This document shows, one piece after another, positions 1-10,810 of a DNA stretch of 64,000 nucleotides. Each line of letters opens with the position of its first letter. Within the stretch, counting starts at the first letter, position 1. The notes under the pieces are model-generated. The model was not told the DNA's origin. It did no database searches and worked only from the letters and a program-made list of their open reading frames with translations. Origin of the DNA: Neurospora crassa OR74A (taxonomy: Eukaryota; Ascomycota; Sordariomycetes; Sordariales; Sordariaceae); contig NC_026502.1 in NCBI RefSeq assembly GCF_000182925.2, forward strand, positions 930,001 through 994,000. Direction: 5' to 3'. The position numbers and the translations under genes were made by a program.

Positions 1-867
1 GAAGCGGACTATCACGTTTGTCTTTGCGCGATGATCAACATGCCCTTCACGATAGGTATGATACGAAAGTGCATCAGGAAGCTTTGACGGTTTGGTCCAT
101 CGGATCTGGGCATGAACTGCTGATCTTGGACTGTCCGTAGTCTTAAACACCTCTTTGCTTGCTGAAAGATCCCGTTAGAAAATTAAGATCATCCAAGACA
201 TCCATGGGACGAACCTCCCCATCCCCAAGCTCTCGATTCCACAATTGGCGCTGCGGGCCGAACCGTGCCCAGCCTCGCCCGTATCCTCGCCAGAAGCATC
301 ATTTCTCGCTTCTCCATCCCGTTCAGGCCGCAATACTGCATGTTGTAAGATCGATAGTCCATCCTTCGCTTCTATCCGACCACGACCATCCGGCCACCCG
401 ACCCCAGCATGCATACGCTTCGTGCGGACTAGGTAACAATCTTGGGACAATATATAATAGTATGTGATTCAAACCGCATTGATGACGGCATTCCGGTTGA
501 GATGGCTATTATTGCCACAAAGCGGCTTGTTGTCGTTATCTTCGTTCCTTTTTCTATCATGCACGTGTACTCCGCACTTCACTCTGAAGGAACGAGGCGG
601 CGGCGCAGTTGAAATAAGGCTTGGAGCGATGTTACCGTGCCCATGTGTCAACTGTTTGGGGGCAAGTTGACATCTCGACGATTCTGTATGTGATAACAGC
701 TCCGTTCCCGGATAGGAAAGTGTCAGTCCAAAAAAAGGAAAAAAAAAATAGGAATCAAGATTGACTTGGAACAGAAGCTCTAGGGTGGTCTATGTCGTGC
801 TTACAGCGGTTGACGATAAATAATGTTGCGTCCAAGTGCATACTCATTGCTCGCTTATCTGCATACC
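1..867. other. gene-free left edge
   Basis: No open frame here resembles a known protein and no spliced model could be built. The stretch holds an A-rich tract near 731-750. It lies downstream of the 3' end of the UstYa-family gene, so it probably contains that gene's 3' untranslated region. Any further genes of the RiPP-like locus on this side would lie outside the window. Confidence 0.5.
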
Positions 868-2133
868 TCACGAATGCAAATGTGCCTTGTTGCTACCTTC
901 TTTCACCGTCCCATCTTCGTTCAGATGCAGAATCCCGCCGGCCTCTGTAAGGCCCACATTGACGTGGTGGTGAGACGCGTTTCGGTCGTACGGATCGCCT
1001 GTTTGCAATTGTATCTGTTAGTGTTTGCAGCGTATCAGGAATCAATCAAGCTGAGTGTCATAACTTACCAAAGATGGGATGCATCAGAATTCCCGGCTCA
1101 AAGGGATCAAAAGAGTGCTCCTTCATCCAGTCGAAAATGGAGTCCCACTTGACACAGGTGTGTTTGCCCAACCCCTGGGAGACAGGCTTTGGATCACTGG
1201 TGGGAGACATATCCTTGTCAGTAAAGATTTCGATCGTGGATGAGAAACGGTCAAAGGTGCAGTGACTCACTCAGTCGTCCACTCCATAGGAAGCAGAGTC
1301 GTGTCGGCATTGCACTGGAGATACTGCAAGAAGTAATCGATGCAATGCTCTGTATGCTTCAGCAGGGCAATGGCTTGCATCTCACTGAGGCCTGGGTAGT
1401 AATGATCCTTGTAGAGGTATTTCCGGAATCTCTCAACGCAGTGAAGCCCGTGGAAAACTGACACGGTGAAGTAGTAGGTCCCGTCTGTCAACCGAATGAC
1501 AGTGTCGTCGTCCTGGAACTGGCCCATATCCTTTCTGGGAATTCGGACGTTTTGAACTGTCCCAACGTATTAGAAACATCAAGGATTTGAGATCACCTTT
1601 AGAGTAAGAAGAGCTCACATCGAAGGAGGTCATTCCAAGCATTTTCTAGCTCAGGTCTGGGTGGGCCATTAAAGTCGATGTTGCCCTTTTGCATGTTCAA
1701 AGACTTGTTTTTGCCCAGGCCATATATGGCTCCCATATCAAACGCCCTTTGTTCATATTTCACCACGGAGCGGAACGGGGCTGGATATTTGACAGTTAGA
1801 GGCCCTCGTTCGAAGAAGCAGCAGGATATACACAGAAGAGGAACATAGGGAAAACTCACTTGGTTCATGTTGAGGATCGGTGTATCGCACGGGAACTATA
1901 ACCCCCTTCGTGTAGGCGATGAAGAGAAACAAGTTTGCCGCTATGAGCAAGGCATGGACGGTAACAGAGCGCCAATGCCGTTGAATCCATGAGCTTTTTG
2001 AGCCCGCCCAGCGAGCTGGTGAAGTGGTTGAAAACTCACGACACCCCTCGTCATCCCCGCCGGACCCAGGGTTTGGTGAGTAAGATTCTTCACGATCAAG
2101 TGGGAGATAGTTGCTGGGCTTGAAATTGTCCAT
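868..2133 (-). CDS. UstYa/DUF3328-family membrane oxidase-like protein, candidate RiPP maturation enzyme
   Basis: Five exons on the minus strand (2133-1860, 1780-1619, 1556-1271, 1196-1069, 998-868) join in frame to 326 residues. Residues 1-56 are polar and probably cytosolic. One membrane segment lies at about 57-75 and the rest is lumenal. The family signature is present twice, HGLHC at 181-185 and HTEHC at 213-217, with the usual PPxPELxxAW-like region (PPRPELENAW) before it. UstYa proteins such as UstYa/UstYb of the ustiloxin pathway are known to be needed for oxidative cyclisation of dikaritin RiPPs; the same family also occurs in other pathways. All four introns (79, 62, 74, 70 nt) are GT..AG. 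At 326 residues it is longer than the roughly 230-270 usual for the family, mainly through a last exon (residues 284-326) with a SHHHVNVG segment. It faces a Kex2-repeat precursor gene across 868 bp. The family call is firm; the peptide substrate is inferred from position. Confidence 0.87.
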
Positions 2134-3001
2134 CTTGAAAAGCTTAGGCGGGTCAGAAACACAGAAGACAACTGGCTCTGGCAGCTTCGCCGAGGATCGA
2201 GAAAGAAATGAATGTCGTGTTTGTAAGAAGGATAACAAGCAACTCGACTTGAATCCGGCTTGCATCGAATGACTCGAGGTAATTGCATAATCCCTTAATG
2301 GGGGGGGGGAAGCAAGTCAGAAAGATAACACTTAAGAAAGGGGGCCATGTTGCCGTGGTACATATTCGGCCGATGTCGCACTCGATGGGACAAACTATCC
2401 TTCTCCGACTGCAACACTAAGAGAAGCCTTACTTAACTCTTCGTGGATATGTGATCCAAAAGACCTCTTGGAACACGGTGCAAGACCAATTTAACATCAC
2501 TAGCCGTTCTCTTTGGGAACTATCAGAGAGGATCAAGGTATGATCGGCCTTGCATCAATATGCCCACCAGAGAAAACGAATAGCAGCTTCCTCTTTCAGT
2601 CAAGCCTGCACTGTCTTGGTGCCTATGATGTGTGCGCAACCCTATCTGATGCAATCCAAAGTGTCTGATGAATGGATTCAGCTGAGAGAAGTTGCATGAG
2701 TATGTCCGTTTCGGGGGGCAGCATGGTCAGCAATGCATGTTTCGAAGTGACGAGGCGTCGATCGGCCCCCGCCCAGGTGAGCCCTCTGTGTTAATCCTGG
2801 AGTATCTCGGGAGAAGAAGAATGAGGCCGACAGTATTGACAACGATGGTGAGATGTTAGGCAGCAATGACTTAGGTTGTTGGTGTTGAAAGGCATAAATA
2901 GACCAGGCCTCCCGTCCTGCAACTGTGAGTTTCATCAAACAGAATCAGAAACTTGCCCCGAAAAGTAAACCCGCCGTTGATCCGTTCTCCCGTCATTCAA
3001 G
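2134..3001. promoter_or_regulatory. shared divergent promoter region of the UstYa-like gene and the repeat precursor
   Basis: 868 bp separate the two start codons, which face away from each other. A TATA-like box (cataaatag) lies at 2893-2901, about 100 bp before the precursor start codon, which fits a short leader. A run of ten G lies at 2300-2309. No specific operator could be recognised. The arrangement would allow both genes to be co-regulated, which is inference. Confidence 0.5.
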
Positions 3002-3402
3002 ATGCAGATCACCCAGACCTTCTTCATGATTGCCTTCCTGGCTATTGGTGCCATTGCAATCCCAACTCCTGGTATGCATTCCCGGAATGATGAACCATTC
3101 AAAACCGGTGCTAACAAAAACTACCTGTAGGCAAGTCAGACGAGGCATGGAACCAGATTATCAATCCCACTAAGCCCACGACCAAGAGGGCCGACGAGGA
3201 GGCGTGGACTCAGAACGTTGGCAAGAGGGCCGACGAGGAGGCGTGGACTCAGAACGTTGGCAAGAGGGCCGACGAGGAGGCGTGGACTCAGAACGTTGGC
3301 AAGAGGGCCGACGAGGAGGCGTGGACTCAGAACGTTGGCAAGAGGGCCGACGACGAGGCGTGGACTCAGAACGTTGGCAAGAGGGCCGACGAGGAGGCGT
3401 GA
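3002..3402 (+). CDS. secreted Kex2-processed repeat precursor, candidate dikaritin-type RiPP
   Basis: Two exons (3002-3071 and 3131-3402) give 113 residues. The 59-nt intron has a GTATGC donor, a GCTAAC branch site at 3109-3114 and a TAG acceptor. Residues 1-20 form a clear hydrophobic signal peptide. A short pro-region ends at Lys-Arg 42-43. It is followed by five 11-residue units reading ADEEAWTQNVG (the fourth-position Asp/Glu varies once), each closed by Lys-Arg, and a sixth unit cut short by TGA after ADEEA. A secretion signal plus identical units between Kex2 sites is the architecture of KEP proteins and of dikaritin precursors such as UstA and PhomA; the divergent UstYa-family gene supports the RiPP reading. 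The units lack Tyr and Phe, so Trp would be the only aromatic cross-link site. The alternative is a linear secreted signalling peptide; the paired Cys of sordariomycete alpha-pheromones is absent. The gene model is firm, the chemistry is not known. Confidence 0.85.
3184..3402 (+). repeat. 39-bp in-frame tandem repeat encoding KR-ADEEAWTQNVG units
   Basis: Units start at 3184, 3223, 3262, 3301, 3340 and 3379. Units 1-4 are identical base for base. Unit 5 differs by one base (GAG to GAC). Unit 6 matches up to the Trp codon, where TGG is TGA. The lack of silent differences points to recent duplication or gene conversion of the array. Confidence 0.95.
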
Positions 3403-4183
3403 ACTCAGATCAACACCTAGCCGACCACCTGAGAGTCTTCTGGAAGGATATGTGTTCTCGTTTCCTGTCCTATGTTCTTGAGTATTGGGCTTCCCACTTG
3501 GTGAGGAGTCGGGCCTGTAGTTGAATAAGATGTTAGCTTGATGAGTTTCAGATATGATTTCGTTGACATTTTCTCAGTGAGCAGCAGCCCTAGTATTCCT
3601 GCTCACGTTTACCCAAAAGCCACTCTTGAGAATCTCGTTGTATCAATGAAATGTATGTTGAGCTGAAACTATCATCACCAAACTGCGAATAGGTGTCTCT
3701 GTTGGTAATGCAATGAAGGGGTCGTGATACTCGAGGTCCGCCAAGACAAGCGGCTCTGGACCTAAGATTTTGGGTGCCGTCTGCCTAAGACGAAAGCCTT
3801 CCTTTTCTGGTAAGCCCTTCATTGGATGGATGGATGGGATGGTGCCAAATCGTTGCTTTGCGGTGATGTTTCGATGGCGGGTGGCAAGGGATCTGGTGTG
3901 TCGTCGTCGCAAGGTGCCTCGGTAACTGGGGCGTCCCCGCATTTAGCTCTGGGGAAAACGTGGGGAAACGGGCCCGTCACCGTCAGGGGAACGGTGATGC
4001 TACCGGTCTGAAGGCATAAACCTTGCCGTCACCACGGACGTTACGATAACTTTCTTATTCCCTCCTACTTTATGTCGTAGGTTGTAGTATTCTAACTTTT
4101 TTCTTATTCTTCTTCTCGCTCCCGTCGATCATCGATTATCCCACCACCCACCTGTCCGAAAATACCCATACCGACTTTTTACA
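3403..4183. other. intergenic: 3' region of the precursor gene and promoter of the thiolase gene
   Basis: No gene was seen. The last 100 bp are pyrimidine-rich (about 4085-4135), as is common before fungal start codons, and ACAATGGCC gives the thiolase start a good context. Confidence 0.5.
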
Positions 4184-5638
4184 ATGGCCCCCAGGCAGAA
4201 GAAGCCATGCTACGTCCTCGGCGTGGGCATGACCAAGTTCATCAAACCCAGAGGTAAAGTGGACTATACCGAGCTTGGTTTTGAGGCTGGTGTCAAGGCC
4301 ATGCTCGATGCGCAGATTTCCTATGACGATGTTGAGCAGGGTATCGCCTGTTACTGCTACGGCGACTCGACATGTGGTCAGCGCGTCTTCTACCAGTTCG
4401 GCATGACTCAGATCCCCATCTACAACGTCAACAACAACTGCTCGACTGGCTCGACAGGTCTGGCCATGGGCCGTAATTTCATCTCGAGTGGGGCGGCCGA
4501 TTGTGTATTGGTGGTGGGCTTCGAAAAGATGCAGGCTGGTAGTTTGCAGAGCCATTTCAACGACAGAGAGAACCCTCTCGGAACGACATATAAGATGATG
4601 GCCACCACCAGGGGAGTTACCAAGGCACCTGGTGCCGCTCAGATGTTTGGTAATGCCGGCCGAGAGTATATGGAGAAGTAGGCCAAATCTCATATAATAT
4701 CAGTGTAATGTTACAGAAAAAGGCATAATGACTGACCTCATTCCTTCTCTCATAGGTACGGCGCCAAGCCCGAGGACTTTGCCGAGATCGCTCGTATTAA
4801 TCACGCCCACTCCGTCAACAACCCATACTCGCAGTTCCAGGACGTATACACCCTTGACCAGATTATGCAGTCACCCAAGGTCCACGAGCCATTGACGAAG
4901 CTTCAGTGCTGCCCAACTTCTGATGGTGGCGCGGCAGCAGTCTTGGTTTCACAGGAGTTCCTGGACGCCCGCCCTCACCTCAAGGACCAAGCCATCCTCA
5001 TTGCCGGTCAATGCCTGGCCACTGATGCGCCCAGCCTGTTCTCAAAGAGCGCCATTGACTTGATGGGTTGGGACATGACCCAGCACGCTGCGCGTGTTGC
5101 CATGAAGGAGGCCGGTGTCAAGCCCAGTGACTTCGCTGTATGCGAACTTCACGACTGCTTCAGTGCCAACGAGATGATCTTGATTGACGCTCTGGGTTTC
5201 TCCGAGCCCGGCAAGGCGCACGAGTTTGTGCGCGCCGGTAATATCACATATGGTGGCAAGGTCGTCGTCAACCCCAGTGGAGGTCTCATCTCCAAGGGCC
5301 ACCCTCTAGGCGCCACTGGTATTGCTCAGTGCGCCGAGTTGGTATGGCACCTCCGAGGATGGGCCAACAACCGCAATGTGCCTCACACCAAATACGCGCT
5401 CCAGCACAACCTTGGACTTGGTGGTGCCGCTGTTGTCACCGTCTACAAGCGCGCCGACGGCAAGGAGGCGCCAGTTATCGACTCGGCGACGGTTGGAAAG
5501 CTCAGCAAGCTGGGCTATAACCCGGCGGTCGAGGCCAAGGGCTTTACGGCGGAGCAGGTCAAGGCTGTTCGCAGCAGGGAGAAGGTGAACGAGTGGGCGT
5601 TGCAAGATACCATGACCAAGGTCGAGGCTCGCTTCTGA
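4184..5638 (+). CDS. SCP-x type thiolase / non-specific lipid-transfer protein-like thiolase
   Basis: Two exons (4184-4677, 4756-5638) give 458 residues; the 78-nt intron has an unusual GTAGGC donor but a good CTGAC branch site. The protein is a thiolase of the sterol carrier protein X class, which in peroxisomes cleaves 3-oxoacyl-CoA, in animals mainly branched-chain and bile acid intermediates. The nucleophile is Cys86 in a NNNCSTGS context, followed by HDCFSANE and the GHPLGATG motif of the second active-site loop. The length covers the thiolase part plus a short tail. There is no C-terminal SCP2 lipid-binding domain, and the last residues (EARF) are not a typical peroxisomal PTS1 signal; no clear PTS2 was seen either. 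Its location in the cell is therefore open. Family assignment is secure, the substrate is not. Confidence 0.93.
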
Positions 5639-8600
5639 GTTGCGGGTCTGTTTCTAGCATATAGTTAACATTACACCAATTTGTTAAGTACAATCTTGGG
5701 GTCAGACTATGCAAAGCACCGAGGACATACAGGTTTTACTGTACTGACTTGACGACTTGAGGCCTTGGTTTTGTTGAAATTGGGAAGGCAAAGTAAGAAC
5801 TAGAATGGAAGAATAAATGCAAGTCAGAGCAGAATTTTGGTGGTCGAGTGTAGGGTCATCGAGGAAAGTGGAAGTCACACAAGGGACTCCTGCCTACTTA
5901 AATCTCATCATCGGAGTTTTTCTTCTGGAACATTGTTCGCTCCTTCCACATGAGACTTTTGAACCTCGCTCACACTATGAACAAAAGACGTATCATGTTT
6001 TAGCTAAAACCCACTACAGCCAAATTCAACAGCTTGTTTGTAAGCGTTGACGAGACACAGCCAATCCTCATGGGCGATCAGAAGAACAAAATATGGACGT
6101 TGGTGTTGAACTGACCTGGTCTCCTCACTCCCGTACCATTTTTCGCTAAGCATATGATCAGCCCCTGAGAATATGAGCCTTGGCAACTCGATTGGCGGAT
6201 GCTCGTGAGAAGAAACATGAGTTGTGATGACAGAATCCTCATGTTATTGACCACTGAGACGCCCGAAGAGAGTGATTTTAGACGTCTGCCCGAGGAGTTA
6301 GGATCAATGTAGGCATGGTCGGCCGCTGGCTTCAAGAGCTTGCCAACTGAATCATGAGTTTGTTTGGATCATTGACTGGTAAACTCATTGTCTTGTCTTG
6401 CAGTGTCGTGTCCGTCACTGTCCCGTCTATCTGGGTACTTTCACATGTCAGTCAGAAGCACCACTTTTAAAGAAAAAAAAATCAATCGTCTCGCTTCCAT
6501 TAGCGGAAACATTCCGCACGTGGGACGGTCCGCCACATACACATGCCCAAGCTGGACTTCATGCGTAGTGGGCAAGGGATGATATTTCATCTTGACTGTC
6601 CGCGTGCCAAGCAGCTGGGACGAGTTGCAGAAGCTTGTGAAAAGAGCTGATGTTGGTGCAGTAAGGTCTGAAGATTTTTTCGGGCCGACTTTCAAAGAGC
6701 CTCAAGACAAGGCATATGGGAAATCACCCTCGGATCGAGTTCCGATCGAGTGCCGACTAAAAAACCCGTCTGGTACTATTTTATTTCCAAAGAAAAAAAA
6801 ACCAAAGAGGAAGAAAAAAAAAAAAAGAAAAAGAGGAGTAGGGGGTTTCAGCCGAGGAGAGACGATGTACCGTCATCAGCTGCCCAGGCGTCTGGGCCCC
6901 GAGTTGCAGTCTGTCGGGTGTGCGTATGCGTAGTTGCTTGCCGGGTTTTCGATCTCACCCGATGGCGTTCGAAAATGTGGACTTCCAGACTTTGATTGGG
7001 ACCATCAATTGTGAGGTGCAGGTCGACCGTGACGTAAGTTGTGCTTTGTGCCTGGTCTCAATCTCGACTCTATCAGTTTTGTGGTGCTTGTGCATACATA
7101 TCAGCCTCATGGCAGCTGCTTGAACCGAGACCTGCAGGCTTCCTCCAGTCTGGCGGATATGCCATGCTGAGATACATCGTAGTGTAGAATGATATCTGCA
7201 TCCAATTGTCTGGCATCTTCACAATCTTCATCTCACTCAAGATAACGGGCACTCGCCTGATGGAGGATGCACGAAACCGTCTTGTGCAAGAACGATATCT
7301 GCTCGGTCAACAGTCGGGCATGGATGCTGTGAGACCGCGGGTAGTGGAAGATGTAGGAGGTTTGTTTGGGCAACGTCAGCCCCTATTTTCACTTGATACC
7401 CTGTGCACCATGCTTTGAAACTCTTGTGATGCTTTACAGTCGACACAGTCAACGGACGAGGGGAGATACACGGCTTCGAGCTTGTCATATCTTTCTGTTT
7501 TTCTGTGGCTTGCATATGTAACCGATGATAGGACCAATTATTGATCAGCTCGCTCCGGGCGAATGAGGTCGGGTTAACAACAGATCAGAGTCGGATTTTG
7601 AGCTCTTACTCGCAGAAAAAAAATTATTAAAAAAAAAAAATTAAAAAAAATATATATAAAAAAAAACACACACACACACACACACACACATACACACAAA
7701 CACAACCTGCCCAGTCGGTCATCTCGTCGCTTCCATGCTTCTGACATGTGAAAGTGGCACGACACAGGCCATCCCTGACAACCAATCACGCCAAAGCTCC
7801 TAAGGGGTTGGCGCTTCCTGCTTTGGTGGTGGCCCGGACCCCTTGGATCCACGCGGAAGGTAGTGTACAGGGGCACCCGCAACACACAAAAATGCCAAAC
7901 ATCATGTCAGCCCCTGTCGTCCACCAAATGTTTCCAAAACCGAAATCTTCCACAGATTTTGAACGGGGCCGACTTTGACTCTTCAATTGGACCTCACGGT
8001 GCACGTGCTGGTGCCCACGATGCGAGTCAATGTTCAGAATTCAAGGTCCTTTGTCCGACCTCTGCAAGGCCTTTGTGGAGGAACCAACTGAAGAGCTTAC
8101 CACAGCGCCCCGACCACAATAAGTGCTGCGAGGCAACACTGCATGCTGCATTACTTGCATTGCTGGCTGTAGGTGAGCCTGATACCCCGCTGAACGAGGC
8201 AGCCTGGGAGATGTGGTTGGACGTCGAGCCTTTCGTCAGTTGTGAGCGTGAAATTGCTTCCGGTGCAGCCGGGGAAGTTGACATTTCCGTAATTCCAAGT
8301 GAAGATCATCAACCGTGGAAAAGGCGAAATTGAAGTTGTGCAGCCGAGAACTTCAAGTTTTGTCGTCATCCTCCAAACTTGCGTGGCGCTGAGGATTCTC
8401 AGGCTGGGTTACAGTCTCGTACGGATGATGAACCGGCAGCAACGGGTAGAGATGGCGTGGCGTGGGGGGTGTGAGGGCCACTCTTTCCATTCGTTCCGAG
8501 CCTCACCGGTTGTTACACAAAATGATTGCTTGTGTACGAGTCCATGATGAGAGAGGAAACCGGGTCCGAAGACCCAGACTTTCCATGAAGCAATAACCCC

Positions 8601-10170
8601 GCCTGGGACATGCATGTCATGTATCTGATTGTGCCTGAAAATCTCCCTTCTTATCTTGAACAACTTGACTGAACCACGACGAGCTCGGCAGTATCTCGAT
8701 TGAGGAGTGCACTGTCCGTGAGCCTCCTCCGAGAGAATGATGTCACGGAATGACAACGAAAGGGATTTCACGTGAAGGCCCTTTGTTTCACCGATTGAAG
8801 TGGTCAACTGTGAGGTCGCCTGTTTAAACATCCAACATCTCACCTCCTTTCTCGTCAGGTATAGATAGCGTTGACGGCCTCGGTCGCCTCCGGGGCTCAC
8901 GCTCTGGGTGTACGACACGCAGGCAATTCCATCGGCTGTTTTCCTCCAAGGCGACTGAAATGGATCAATCAAACCCCGGTGGTGATCCTGGCATGAGGAT
9001 GATGCTCACATTTATAATGTCGTACAATGCCAGGGATACGGATGCTGTGGCTTCGGTTTGGCTTGTGAGCTTTCACATGTCAGAAGGAGGGGTTGCCACT
9101 TTCTCCCTCCCTTCGTTTTGACTGGCTGACAGCGCGTGCTTGGCAACCTGAACGGCCGGGGGTGTTGGCCCGACGCATGCAGCCCCGAAAGCGAGGGGTG
9201 CCCCACCAGAGTCTTATCAGGGCACTTCGATTGTTCGCCCCGGTTCGTCGAAGGAAAGCACAGGGGTCGAGAGGTCTGTTCAATGTGTTCAAGCCCACTT
9301 TGGGCATCCACACCTTGGACTTCACTTCGTGTTTTTGACGCACCAAGATCTGGATTCGGTCATGGAAGACGAGAGCGGTTCTGTGTCACTGTAAACGAAC
9401 CACAAGTACCTGCCGTGTATCGCTCAAAGATACCGGCAGGGGAGGCAAACTCGCCCAGCTTCCACGCAGTAACTGGGCCTAAACATCGGAGATGCCATGT
9501 CTATCAGCTCCCCGCATCGACTCCCGCAGCTGGAGACTACCTACCTGTAGGTAGACTGAGTGTGATGTGCGCCAGATCATGACAGGATTCAGTTGAACAT
9601 GCTCTCTTTCATGTGCATTTCAGTTACTCAGTTTTAGCAAGGTACAAGGGGATACAACACCCATGACGAGGGAAGGGGTGCCCTGAGGCTTCATACCACC
9701 TCTAGCCAACGGCTTATGCTAGCTTCTTTCATCGCAAGTTCCCCAAGCTTCTTGTGTTCTGATAGTGATCCTACCTACCCGCAATAGCCCCATGCTAGTG
9801 GCATGCATCGGCTGGACTACCAATATGTGAGGTTTCACCGGACGGGAAAGACGTCTTTCATCCCTCCACCCCCCTCTCCTTCCTCTTGACACAGGCAGTT
9901 GCCATTTACAAATTCCGTCCAGTCTCCTTCCAAACCACCTTGCCATTCTTCTGCTTGCATCGTTTTCTCCCACCTTCTGGTTTCAACAGTTCCGAACTCC
10001 GATACCACCTCATCCTGTTTAAAAGAACCTTCCGATCTCACGCTCGGTCCCACCCTTCTATCCTCTCTGGAAATCATACAAAACTGTACAGTCCGCCATT
10101 CTCACCTGCTCTCAATTCCTGAGTTTTCATTCTTCCTGTGTGGCACTCTACGTACTCTCCAGCATCTAAC
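5639..10170. other. 4.5-kb gene-free region
   Basis: Only short, unconvincing frames occur here on both strands. Visible structure: a purine tract at about 6786-6840, an A-rich stretch at 7617-7664 running into a CA dinucleotide repeat at about 7665-7690, and a pyrimidine-rich leader at about 9865-10130 before the CAP20-like gene. It includes the thiolase 3' region and the CAP20-like promoter. Nothing resembling a transposon was recognised. Confidence 0.5.
7665..7690. repeat. CA dinucleotide microsatellite next to an A-rich tract
   Basis: About a dozen CA units follow directly on a 48-bp A-rich stretch (7617-7664). It is a simple sequence repeat in non-coding DNA. Confidence 0.9.
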
Positions 10171-10810
10171 ATGGCTCACCAGAAGAAGACCAAGATGTCG
10201 AACAGCAACAGGCAGGTTAATGGCGATGTTGCCTCCAACTCCGCGGTCATCAAGGTAAGCTTATGATGTCCCCCGTCATCTCTTGTGTGCTCCACGGCCG
10301 AGGCTAACATGTCGACAGCACTTGCTTGGATACCCTATCGTCGAGTCCAGCATCTCGACTGTGAAGGCCAACCCCTACGGCCAAAAACTCCTCGAGGTTA
10401 CCGAGAAGGTATACCAGATTGGAGCTCCCTTCCTCGGCTACCTCCAGGGCCCGTACCAATATGTCTCCCCATACGTCCATAAGGCCGATGACTTGGGTGA
10501 CAAGACGCTGTCCAGGATTGATGAGAAGTTTCCGATTGTCAAGAAGCCGACAGATGAGCTCGTCCACGACGCCCAGTCTCTTCTCCAGTTCCCCATCCGC
10601 CTTGGCCAGAGCGGCAAAGAGCATGTCCTCAGCACCTACAACACCGAGCTCGAGAAGGTCGGCGGCAAGGGCTTGAGCGCTTACTACAAGGCCGCTCTCA
10701 CTACTGCTCTCACCATTAGCACCGAGACCTACGCTACTGCCGCCAGCTTCCTCAACGCCCAGAAAGAGAACGCCAAGCAGCAAACGGCTAACGGCACGGC
10801 CAACAACTAG
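10171..10810 (+). CDS. cap20: CAP20-like perilipin (lipid droplet coat protein)
   Basis: Two exons (10171-10254, 10319-10810) give 191 residues; the 64-nt intron has GTAAGC, a GCTAAC branch site and CAG. The protein matches the CAP20/Mpl1 family of Colletotrichum and Metarhizium: a conserved block around HLLGYPIVESSISTVK, a YQYVSPYV segment, then amphipathic stretches and an Ala/Thr-rich tail. Members coat lipid droplets and, in pathogens, help build appressorial turgor. Length is close to the roughly 180-190 residues of the family. It carries no signal peptide, consistent with a cytosolic protein that binds droplets. The long pyrimidine-rich leader suggests a well-expressed gene, which is inference. 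Family confidence is high; the role in this fungus is likely lipid storage in spores or hyphae. Confidence 0.9.

Noticed and set aside
1990-2036. A possible extra intron in exon 1 of the UstYa-like gene (GTGAGT near 2036)
   Set aside because: The only nearby acceptors give introns of 24 or 46 nt without a branch site, and the 46-nt choice breaks the frame before the membrane segment.
3002-3402. Alpha-factor-like mating pheromone precursor
   Set aside because: The signal peptide and KR-separated repeats fit, but the repeated unit lacks the paired Cys and flanking Trp of sordariomycete alpha-pheromones, and a UstYa gene sits next door. Kept as a secondary possibility only.
8409-8972. A 187-codon minus-strand frame in the large gap
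   Set aside because: No motif, no splice partners, and no similarity to UstYa or other RiPP cluster enzymes.
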